A stretch of DNA of 6,559 nucleotides from an uncultured Bacteroidota bacterium (GTDB lineage Bacteria > Bacteroidota > Bacteroidia > Flavobacteriales > Flavobacteriaceae): NCBI GenBank assembly GCA_903819815.1, contig CAIJFC010000258.1, positions 1 to 6,559 of the forward strand, read 5' to 3'. The notes under the pieces are model-generated. The model was given only the letters and a program-made list of their open reading frames with translations. It was not told the DNA's origin and ran no database searches. Below are positions 1 to 6,554 of the stretch, one piece after another. Numbering within the stretch: position 1 is the first letter of the stretch; each line of letters opens with the position of its first letter. The translations under genes and the position numbers were made by a program.

Positions 1-64
1 AGTAGCTGTTAAAAGAGCGCGTCACTTAGCTTTAATGCCGTATGTGGCAGATTTATTAAAATAA
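1..64 (+). CDS. rpsR: 30S ribosomal protein bS18, C-terminal end (partial)
   Basis: Reading from base 2 gives 20 codons and a TAA stop at 62-64; the peptide ends in RARHLALMPYVADLLK. The RxRHLALMPY motif followed by a short hydrophobic tail is the characteristic C-terminus of ribosomal protein S18, which binds 16S rRNA on the 30S platform next to bS6. The start lies outside the window. rplI follows after 66 bases in the same direction, matching the usual rpsF-rpsR-rplI ribosomal operon. In Bacteroidota, bS18 is known to help bS21 and bS6 sequester the anti-Shine-Dalgarno tail of 16S rRNA, which bears on the unusual ribosome-binding site of the next gene. The identification is firm despite the short piece. 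Confidence 0.93.
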   Translation, partial: VAVKRARHLALMPYVADLLK

Positions 65-83
65 TTAAAAATCAACAGTTGTT

Positions 84-103
84 GTCCCGATAAAAATCGG
101 GAC
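84..103 (+). promoter_or_regulatory. Compact hairpin in the rpsR-rplI spacer
   Basis: GTCCCGAT (84-91) and ATCGGGAC (96-103) form a perfect 8-bp stem around an AAAA loop. It is markedly more GC-rich than its surroundings. No U-run follows on either strand, so it is not a standard intrinsic terminator. It lies entirely in the leader between rpsR and rplI. Its left arm overlaps a second possible helix (78-87 with 121-130), so the two folds exclude each other at bases 84-87. Possible roles are a processing or stability element between two ribosomal protein genes, part of a translational switch, or a copy of a dispersed flavobacterial CCCGAT...ATCGGG repeat. The structure is plain in the sequence; the role is inference. 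Confidence 0.6.
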
Positions 104-117
104 TAACTTCTAATAAC

Positions 118-123
118 AAAGGA
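118..123 (+). promoter_or_regulatory. Shine-Dalgarno-like site of rplI
   Basis: AAAGGA ends 7 bases before the ATG at 131. It can pair over six consecutive bases with the CCUCCUUU region near the 3' end of 16S rRNA. None of the other starts in this window has a comparable purine-rich GGA site, as expected for Bacteroidota, whose ribosomes largely ignore Shine-Dalgarno sequences. The GGA bases also fall inside GGACAACAAC (121-130), which is exactly complementary to 78-87. The site supports the rplI start; whether it functions is unknown. Confidence 0.45.
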
Positions 124-130
124 CAACAAC

Positions 131-574
131 ATGGAACTTATATTAAAACAAGACGTACAAAATTTAGGATTTAAAGATGACGTGGTAAATGTAAAAAACG
201 GATACGGACGTAACTTTTTAATTCCTCAAGGTTTTGCTCATTTAGCAACTGCTTCTGCAAAGAAAGTTTTGGCTGAAAACCTAAAACAAAGAGCTCATAA
301 AGAAGCTAAAGTAGTTAGTGACGCTCAAGCATTAGCTGAAGCATTAAAAGCTATTGAAATTAAAATCTATGCCAAAGCAGGTGGTGAAAAATTATTTGGT
401 TCAATTACCAATATTGATATCGCTGAAGCTTTAGCTAAAGGTGGACAAGAAGTTGAAAGAAAATTCATCACTAGTGGTATCGTTAAAAGAACTGGTAAAT
501 ATACTGCTTCTGTTCGTTTACACAGAGATGTAGTAGTTGAATTATCTTATGAAATCATTGCTGAAAAAGCATAA
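131..574 (+). CDS. rplI: 50S ribosomal protein bL9
   Basis: This encodes bL9, a two-domain protein of the large ribosomal subunit. The N-terminal domain binds 23S rRNA near the base of the L1 stalk, and the C-terminal domain projects away on a long helix. The 147 residues match the normal family length. The N-terminal signature is clear: LG at 12-13, NGYGRNFLIP at 23-32 and AT at 39-40. Residues about 41-76 form the charged, alanine-rich connecting helix. The C-terminal domain begins around 77 with the hallmark GEKLFGSIT at 85-93. The start is fixed by the family N-terminus MxLILKQDV and by the AAAGGA site upstream. It is probably cotranscribed with rpsR and ends in a strong intrinsic terminator. 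The protein looks intact, with nothing unusual; its leader is the notable part. Confidence 0.97.
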   Translation: MELILKQDVQNLGFKDDVVNVKNGYGRNFLIPQGFAHLATASAKKVLAENLKQRAHKEAKVVSDAQALAEALKAIEIKIYAKAGGEKLFGSITNIDIAEALAKGGQEVERKFITSGIVKRTGKYTASVRLHRDVVVELSYEIIAEKA

Positions 575-591
575 TTTCTAAATTCATATCT

Positions 592-621
592 AAAAATCCT
601 GACGAAAGTTGGGATTTTTTT
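592..621 (+). terminator. Intrinsic terminator after rplI
   Basis: Bases 592-603 pair continuously with 608-619 (12 pairs, two of them G-U) and close on a GAAA tetraloop (604-607, a GNRA loop with C-G closing pair). The 3' arm runs into T615-T621, giving the stem plus U-tract of a Rho-independent terminator. It begins 17 bases after the rplI stop codon, so it probably ends the ribosomal operon and separates it from the next gene. Confidence 0.88.
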
Positions 622-626
622 GTTTC

Positions 627-700
627 ATCTGAATTTATTTCAGATCCTTTAATTAATTGTATAATGCATCTGATAATAGATGCTGAAAATAAATTCAGCA
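627..700 (+). repeat. Cluster of three inverted repeats before the DUF6495-like gene
   Basis: There are three short perfect inverted repeats: ATCTGAA/TTCAGAT (627-633 with 639-645, 5-base loop), GCATCT/AGATGC (666-671 with 678-683, 6-base loop) and TGCTGAA/TTCAGCA (681-687 with 694-700, 6-base loop). The second and third share 681-683 and cannot form together. The first and third are also near reverse complements of each other (629-643 against 683-698, one base of length difference), so a long-range helix is possible. The last stem ends 3 bases before the chosen ATG at 704. I found no exact TAnnTTTG promoter in this gap. The function is unknown; leader control or transcript processing would be reasonable guesses. 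Confidence 0.55.
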
Positions 701-703
701 CCA

Positions 704-1177
704 ATGAAATACTCCAGACTTACCAAAGAACAATTTGAAGAAATGCATACCGAATTCACCAACTTTCTTGCAACCCAAGCAATTGATAAAGCGGAATGGG
801 ATCAAATAAAAATTGAAAAGCCAGCAGTTGCCGAACAAGAATTGGAAGTTTTCTCTGATTTGGTTTGGGAAGGCGTACTTTCAAAAACCGAATTTTTAGA
901 ACATTTCTCAAAAAATCATATTTTTCTTTTTCAATGTTTTGATACCTATGTAAAATCGATAGTATTGAAATCATTGGTTCTAGAAACTAATTTTTTAACC
1001 AAAGAAGGTTTGCAATGGTTGAGCGACAATCTATTTACCGAAACTATTGAAATGAAAATTGGTAAAAAGGAATTTACCGAAGATAGAAACCAGTCGCTTT
1101 TTGGCTTAATTCAACAAGGTGCATTCTTAAGTGACGGACAATTATTCAAACAAATAAATACCATTATTGAGTCATAA
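704..1177 (+). CDS. DUF6495-like small cytoplasmic protein, function unknown
   Basis: This is a 157-residue protein beginning MKYSRLTKEQFEEMH. I recall this N-terminus (MKYxRLTKEQ) from flavobacterial proteins labelled DUF6495; no function is known to me. It has no signal peptide or membrane segment. It is acidic and reads as mostly alpha-helical, with an aromatic stretch around residues 72-79 (HIFLFQCF) and few conserved-looking polar catalytic residues, so a binding or structural role seems likelier than an enzyme. An in-frame ATG at 680 would add eight residues (MLKINSAP), but that segment lies within the inverted repeats and does not match the remembered family start, so 704 was chosen. 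The gene sits alone between the rplI terminator and the ligA promoter region. I see no Shine-Dalgarno site, which is normal for the lineage. Confidence 0.82.
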   Translation: MKYSRLTKEQFEEMHTEFTNFLATQAIDKAEWDQIKIEKPAVAEQELEVFSDLVWEGVLSKTEFLEHFSKNHIFLFQCFDTYVKSIVLKSLVLETNFLTKEGLQWLSDNLFTETIEMKIGKKEFTEDRNQSLFGLIQQGAFLSDGQLFKQINTIIES

Positions 1178-1190
1178 ATTTCTAGAATAA

Positions 1191-1238
1191 TTTCGGTTCA
1201 TAAATTAAACTTTGTAACTTTGAACTTAGATAACTTTG
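1191..1238 (+). promoter_or_regulatory. ligA: Probable ligA promoter(s)
   Basis: Two exact copies of the Bacteroidota -7 element TAnnTTTG occur as TAACTTTG at 1215-1222 and 1231-1238. For the first, TTTC at 1191-1194 lies 20 bases upstream, one mismatch from the TTTG/TTG -33 element. For the second, TTTG at 1211-1214 lies 16 bases upstream, slightly short of the usual spacing. Either would give a short leader (roughly 5-25 bases) before the ATG at 1251. Both elements are units of an octamer array, so at least one match could be incidental. Confidence 0.55.
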
Positions 1239-1246
1239 TCACTTTG
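1207..1246 (+). repeat. Tandem 8-bp repeat array (consensus nnACTTTG)
   Basis: Five consecutive octamers can be read: AAACTTTG (1207), TAACTTTG (1215), AACTTAGA (1223, degenerate), TAACTTTG (1231) and TCACTTTG (1239). They are followed by TTAA and the ligA ATG at 1251. Four of the five units carry an exact ACTTTG core in strict 8-base phase. Two units equal the -7 promoter consensus TAnnTTTG. The periodicity is visible directly. It may be a replication-slippage tract that has multiplied a promoter element, or a member of a flavobacterial class of short intergenic repeats. Confidence 0.75.
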
Positions 1247-1250
1247 TTAA

Positions 1251-3248
<1,998 letters not shown>

Positions 3249-3251
3249 CTC

Positions 3252-4163
3252 TTAGATGATGATACTTCTTCCGTTATGAGATTTAGATTTATCATTATCA
3301 AAGTAAAAGTCAATTCTTCCCATATTAATACCGTAGCATCCCGCTTGATTTACAATCACTTCTTTGCCTTCACTATTTTTAAGAACAGTTGGTTTATCAA
3401 GGAAAGTGTGGGTATGTCCACCAATTATCAAATCGATATCTTTAGTTAAAGTTGCTAATTTTACATCAGAAATTTTGTCTTGTTCGTCTTTGTATTTATA
3501 ACCTAAGTGGGAAAGACAAATTACAAGGTCACATTTTTGTTCGTATTTCAAAATACGAGATAGGTCCTGAGCGATTTCTATAGGATTTAAATACTTAGTT
3601 TCTTTGTAGTTTTTACTATCTACAAGTCCTGCTAATTCAATTCCAAGTCCAAAAACACCCACTTTAATTCCATTCTTATTGAAAATCTTATATTGTTTTG
3701 TTTTTCCTTGTAAAACAGTATTATTAAAATCATAGTTTGAAGTCACAAAATCGAAAGTAGCATGGTGCATTTGTGAGTAAAACCCTTCAATACCATTGTC
3801 AAAATCATGATTTCCCATAGTTCCTAGGTCGTATTTCATCATGCTCATTAATTTTAATTCAAGTTCTCCGCCATAATAATTAAAGTAAGGAGTTCCTTGA
3901 AAAATATCACCTGCATCCAATAATAATAAATTCGGATTTTCTTGTCTAATATTTTCAATTATTGCTGCTCTTCTGGACACACCGCCCATATTTGCATTTC
4001 TAGGATGATCAGCAGGAAAAGGATCAATATAACTGTGAACATCATTGGTATGAAGAATAGTTAAGTGCTTTGTGTCAGAAGATTTAAAACTACTAAATGA
4101 CAAACCTAACCCTGCTAATGCTGTTGTTGCAGCTGTTTTCTGAATAAATTCTCTTCTTTTCAT
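3252..4163 (-). CDS. Tat-exported metallophosphatase, catalytic half of a 5'-nucleotidase
   Basis: This 303-residue protein is the catalytic domain of the UshA/5'-nucleotidase family without its usual C-terminal domain. It should hydrolyse phosphate monoesters of nucleotides or similar substrates outside the cytoplasm. A twin-arginine signal is visible: RREFIQK at 3-9 followed by a hydrophobic stretch at about 10-26. There is no clear AxA cleavage site, so it could stay membrane-anchored. The binuclear metal site is complete: D41 and H43 in HTNDVH, D86 in DAGD, N118 and H119 in GNHD, H219 in LSHLG, and H250 and H252 in GGHTH. The chain ends about 35 residues after the last motif, where fused enzymes would continue into the 5_nucleotid_C domain. 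That domain is encoded by the gene 29 bases upstream, evidently in the same operon. No Shine-Dalgarno site is seen. Domain and export signal are firm; the substrate is not. Confidence 0.92.
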   Translation of the reverse strand: MKRREFIQKTAATTALAGLGLSFSSFKSSDTKHLTILHTNDVHSYIDPFPADHPRNANMGGVSRRAAIIENIRQENPNLLLLDAGDIFQGTPYFNYYGGELELKLMSMMKYDLGTMGNHDFDNGIEGFYSQMHHATFDFVTSNYDFNNTVLQGKTKQYKIFNKNGIKVGVFGLGIELAGLVDSKNYKETKYLNPIEIAQDLSRILKYEQKCDLVICLSHLGYKYKDEQDKISDVKLATLTKDIDLIIGGHTHTFLDKPTVLKNSEGKEVIVNQAGCYGINMGRIDFYFDNDKSKSHNGRSIII

Positions 4164-4192
4164 TTTCTTATAATTAGGGCTATTTCAAATAG

Positions 4193-4969
4193 TTATTCTA
4201 TAATTATTCTTTGGTCTCTTGACGATGTTATGGCTTTTGTTTCTTTAAAGTAATCCATTAAGATGTTTCTTAACTTATAATCAATGTCATATTTTTCAAT
4301 TCCTTTTTTAAAGAAATCCATTTTATCGCCTCCATTGGAAAGGTAATCTGACGTAATCACGTAATATATTCTATTAACATCAATAGGTTTCCCCTTTATT
4401 GATATGTTTATTGGTTGATTAGTTTTGGAAATCGTAAATTGAATACCTGAAAGTGGATGGGGTTTATTTTCAGCAATAAAATAGTTTAGCATCTCTAAAA
4501 TTTGTTCCCCTTTTAAAGCAACAACTATTGAGGTATTTTCAAATGGCATAATTTCAAAGGCAGTTTTTAAAGTAACATTTCCTTTTGAAATAATTGATCG
4601 AATTCCACCATTATTTAATAAGCTTATATCTAATTGTTTGTTTTCCCTAGCGCTAAAAATGGCATTTCCTCTTTGTAAAGTAATGTCAGCCAAAAGATTA
4701 CCAATGGTAGTTTGATATTTTCCAGATTTATCTAATGTTTCTGGAGCATAAGAAATAGGAGTGTTTAAATCAGTATCAATGCGTTCACGATAGGGTTTTA
4801 TAAAGGAGTCAATTGCTACATTGCTATTGTTTTTATTGGTTATACCAAAATCTTTTGCTTCAATTTTTGTAACATAATATTTTTGTTCAGCACAAGAAAA
4901 TATAAGAAAAAATGTTAAGATTAAACCAAAACACCTTAAAATAACGTTATACTTTTTTAGATTTACCAT
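4193..4969 (-). CDS. Lipoprotein with a 5'-nucleotidase C-terminal (substrate-binding) domain
   Basis: This 258-residue protein carries only the domain that in UshA-type 5'-nucleotidases binds the nucleotide base. It has no metallophosphatase motifs. The N-terminus is a lipoprotein signal: KK at 5-6, a hydrophobic core at about 14-25 and lipobox IFSC with the lipidated cysteine at C26. The residues after C26 (AEQKY) lack the acidic cluster expected of a surface-export signal, so a periplasm-facing anchor seems likelier. Family motifs are GNLLADITLQ (90-99), NNGGIR (119-124), PFEN (142-145) and YLSNGGD (209-215). F143 and Y209 correspond, as I recall the E. coli UshA structure, to the two aromatics that sandwich the base. 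The catalytic partner is encoded 29 bases downstream, so the two probably act together. The upstream neighbour is divergent. No alternative start is nearby. Confidence 0.9.
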   Translation of the reverse strand: MVNLKKYNVILRCFGLILTFFLIFSCAEQKYYVTKIEAKDFGITNKNNSNVAIDSFIKPYRERIDTDLNTPISYAPETLDKSGKYQTTIGNLLADITLQRGNAIFSARENKQLDISLLNNGGIRSIISKGNVTLKTAFEIMPFENTSIVVALKGEQILEMLNYFIAENKPHPLSGIQFTISKTNQPINISIKGKPIDVNRIYYVITSDYLSNGGDKMDFFKKGIEKYDIDYKLRNILMDYFKETKAITSSRDQRIIIE

Positions 4970-4982
4970 CGGAAATGCAACT

Positions 4983-4998
4983 AATTTAATTAAATTTG
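4983..4998 (+). promoter_or_regulatory. -7 element and palindrome in the divergent region
   Basis: TAAATTTG at 4991-4998 exactly matches TAnnTTTG and would start transcription about 10-15 bases before the DUF6913-like ATG at 5017. No TTG lies at the expected -33 distance, which would fall on the start codon of the divergent lipoprotein gene; the nearest T-run (4962-4964) is 26 bases away. A perfect 14-bp palindrome, AATTTAATTAAATT (4983-4996), overlaps the element, though in such AT-rich DNA this may be chance. I could not find a convincing promoter for the minus-strand lipoprotein gene in this 47-base gap. Confidence 0.42.
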
Positions 4999-5016
4999 TA
5001 ATTAAGTAAATGTACT

Positions 5017-5535
5017 ATGTTTTTGAATATATTAAAGAGTTTTTTGTTAAAAAATAAGGTTACCAAATTGTTATCTAAATCAATTGCAAATTTCGATCAA
5101 GGGCCAATTAAAAGCGTTGGAGTTATTTTTGATGGAAATATGACTTTTGAAATAGATAATTTAGTTAGTGAATTTATTAAACAAGGAATTGAAGAAAAGA
5201 ATATTAAAGTATTGATATTTAAAAGTAAGGTTAATAGGAATGTAGTTTCAAAATTTGATTTTTTCACCTATAAAGACATCAATTTGTCGGGTGAAATTGT
5301 TAATTCAAAAGTAGAGTTATTTTTGAATACTGATTTTGATTTACTTATTAATTATCATGATTTTGAAAAAGCACCATTAGTTTATGCGTCTTATTTATCC
5401 AAATCAAAATTTAAAATAGGTTTTACCACCCAAGATAAAATTGTAAATCAGTTTATGATAAATACAAATCCAAATAACGTTCAATTATTTATAGATGAGC
5501 TGTTTAAATACTTAAAAATATTAAATAAAATATAA
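5017..5535 (+). CDS. DUF6913-like protein, function unknown
   Basis: This is a 172-residue protein without a cleavable signal peptide or obvious transmembrane segment; the N-terminus is a short basic, hydrophobic helix ([14 protein letters not shown]). I recall close relatives annotated DUF6913 in Flavobacteriaceae, usually next to dapA and ending in [11 protein letters not shown] as here. Predicted alternating strands and helices (VGVIFDG at 34-40, IKVLIFKSK at 63-71, FDLLINY at 107-113, FKIGFT at 132-137) suggest an alpha/beta Rossmann-like fold. The stretch 106-136 resembles the FDLVIDLQ...RIGF segment of heptosyltransferase-like GT9 domains, but the protein is about half their length, so enzymatic activity is doubtful. 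The stop codon is 10 bases before dapA, implying cotranscription. ATG 5017 is the only plausible start. Confidence 0.85.
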   Translation: MFLNILKSFLLKNKVTKLLSKSIANFDQGPIKSVGVIFDGNMTFEIDNLVSEFIKQGIEEKNIKVLIFKSKVNRNVVSKFDFFTYKDINLSGEIVNSKVELFLNTDFDLLINYHDFEKAPLVYASYLSKSKFKIGFTTQDKIVNQFMINTNPNNVQLFIDELFKYLKILNKI

Positions 5536-5545
5536 ATCTAACAAT

Positions 5546-6424
5546 ATGAATTCATTAATAGGAACAGGAGTTGCGCTTGTTACCCCATTTAAAAAAGATT
5601 TTTCTGTAGATGTAGAAGCATTGGTCAGAATTGTAAATTTTCAAATTGAAAATGGTATAAATTACCTAGTAGTTCTTGGTACAACTGCTGAAAATGCTAC
5701 GTTAACTCAAGAGGAAAAAGAATTGGTTATCCAAACGGTTGTTACTGCTAATAATGGTCGATTACCACTTGTTTTGGGCGTTGGAGGCAATAATACATAC
5801 AAGGTTTTAGAAGAATTACAAACGCGTGACTTCACAAATTTTGTTGCAATTTTATCAGTTTCTCCATATTATAACAAGCCAACTCAAGAGGGAATTTATC
5901 AGCATTTTAAGGCTATTGCAAATGCTTCTCCGGTTCCGGTAATTGTTTATAATGTTCCAGGAAGAACGGGTAGCAATATGTTACCTTCAACGGTTATTCG
6001 TCTTGCTAATGATTTTAAAAATATTGTTGCTATAAAAGAAGCTGCGGGAGATCTTGTTCAGGCAATGGCAATTATTAAAGACAAACCAAAAGATTTTCTT
6101 GTAATTTCAGGAGACGATATGATAGCTTTACCAATGGTTTTAGCAGGCGGTAGTGGTGTAATTTCTGTTATCGGTCAAGGTTTTCCAAAACAATTCTCAG
6201 AATTAATTCGCTTGGGTTTAGATAAAAATGCCGATGAAGCCTTTAAATTACACTATCAATTAGCTGATAGTATTGATATGATTTTTGAACAAGGGAATCC
6301 TGGGGGAATTAAAGAAGTACTGAAATCATTAGGAATTTCTGAAAGTTGCTTGCGTTTACCATTAGTAAATGTAAACTCAAATTTGGCTGATAGAATTGAT
6401 TTATTTGTTCAAAAAAACAAATAA
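5546..6424 (+). CDS. dapA: 4-hydroxy-tetrahydrodipicolinate synthase DapA
   Basis: DapA condenses pyruvate with L-aspartate-4-semialdehyde, the first committed step to diaminopimelate (peptidoglycan) and lysine, in the cytoplasm, usually as a homotetramer. The 292 residues are the normal length for this TIM-barrel aldolase. The Schiff-base lysine is K164 in VAIKEAAGD. The other active-site signatures are present: GTTAEN at 45-50 (T46, T47), [11 protein letters not shown] at 106-116 (Y109), and YNVPGRTG at 135-142 (Y135 and R140). The GTTAE form replaces the GTTGE of E. coli; I believe alanine there is common in Bacteroidota. The nearby NPGG at 251-254 is also typical of the family. It lies 10 bases after the DUF6913-like gene and likely shares its promoter. 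No clear intrinsic terminator follows. Related aldolases such as NanA share the fold, but the motifs and length favour DapA. Confidence 0.95.
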   Translation: MNSLIGTGVALVTPFKKDFSVDVEALVRIVNFQIENGINYLVVLGTTAENATLTQEEKELVIQTVVTANNGRLPLVLGVGGNNTYKVLEELQTRDFTNFVAILSVSPYYNKPTQEGIYQHFKAIANASPVPVIVYNVPGRTGSNMLPSTVIRLANDFKNIVAIKEAAGDLVQAMAIIKDKPKDFLVISGDDMIALPMVLAGGSGVISVIGQGFPKQFSELIRLGLDKNADEAFKLHYQLADSIDMIFEQGNPGGIKEVLKSLGISESCLRLPLVNVNSNLADRIDLFVQKNK

Positions 6425-6468
6425 AAGTTTTATAGTTTTCACCTTAAATTTTAATGTAAAAAAATATT

Positions 6469-6498
6469 TTGTAGTCGCTAAATTAATAACTAAATTTG
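6469..6498 (+). promoter_or_regulatory. Flavobacterial sigma-A-type promoter after dapA
   Basis: TTG at 6469-6471 (within TTTTG) and TAAATTTG at 6491-6498 are separated by 19 bases. This is an exact match to the Bacteroidota consensus TTG-N17-23-TAnnTTTG. Transcription should begin near 6502-6506 and read into the gene starting at 6555, giving a leader of about 50 bases. It is the best promoter in the window. Confidence 0.78.
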
Positions 6499-6504
6499 CA
6501 GTTC

Positions 6505-6533
6505 GTTTTTTATGTTGCTAATACCATAAAAAC
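6505..6533 (+). promoter_or_regulatory. Stem-loop at the predicted 5' end of the downstream transcript
   Basis: TTTTTATG (6507-6514) pairs perfectly with CATAAAAA (6525-6532) around a 10-base loop. A G6505-C6533 pair can be added across one bulged T. It lies at or within a few bases of the transcription start predicted from the promoter at 6469-6498, and ends about 20 bases before the next ATG. No U-tract follows, so it is not a terminator. A 5'-terminal stem could protect the message or influence translation; this is inference, and A-T pairs dominate the stem. Confidence 0.4.
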
Positions 6534-6554
6534 AGCAGAAACTAAATAATAATA

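Noticed and set aside
84..103. Hairpin between rpsR and rplI as an intrinsic terminator
   Set aside because: No U-tract follows on either strand, and rpsR and rplI are expected to be cotranscribed.
657..666. TTGTATAATG as a promoter for the DUF6495-like gene
   Set aside because: It resembles an E. coli -10 box but not the Bacteroidota TAnnTTTG element, and no suitable -33 element was seen. Too weak to call.
680..703. Upstream in-frame ATG for the DUF6495-like gene
   Set aside because: It would add MLKINSAP encoded by inverted-repeat sequence. The family start I recall is MKYxRLTKEQ, which fits ATG 704.
756..974. Open reading frame of 72 codons on the minus strand
   Set aside because: It lies wholly inside and antisense to the DUF6495-like gene, has a composition typical of a shadow frame, and shows no recognisable motif.
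4180..4192. Palindrome CTATTTCAAATAG between the two nucleotidase genes
   Set aside because: The arms are separated by a single base, so only a short, weak AU-rich hairpin could form, and there is no U-tract. Probably chance in AT-rich DNA.
3252..4969. One 5'-nucleotidase gene broken by a frameshift
   Set aside because: The domain order along the minus strand is reversed relative to the fused protein, and each part has its own start, export signal and stop, so these are two genuine genes.
6421..6433. ATAAAAGTTTTAT after dapA as a terminator
   Set aside because: A one-base centre cannot form the loop, all stem pairs are A-T, and no proper U-tract follows.
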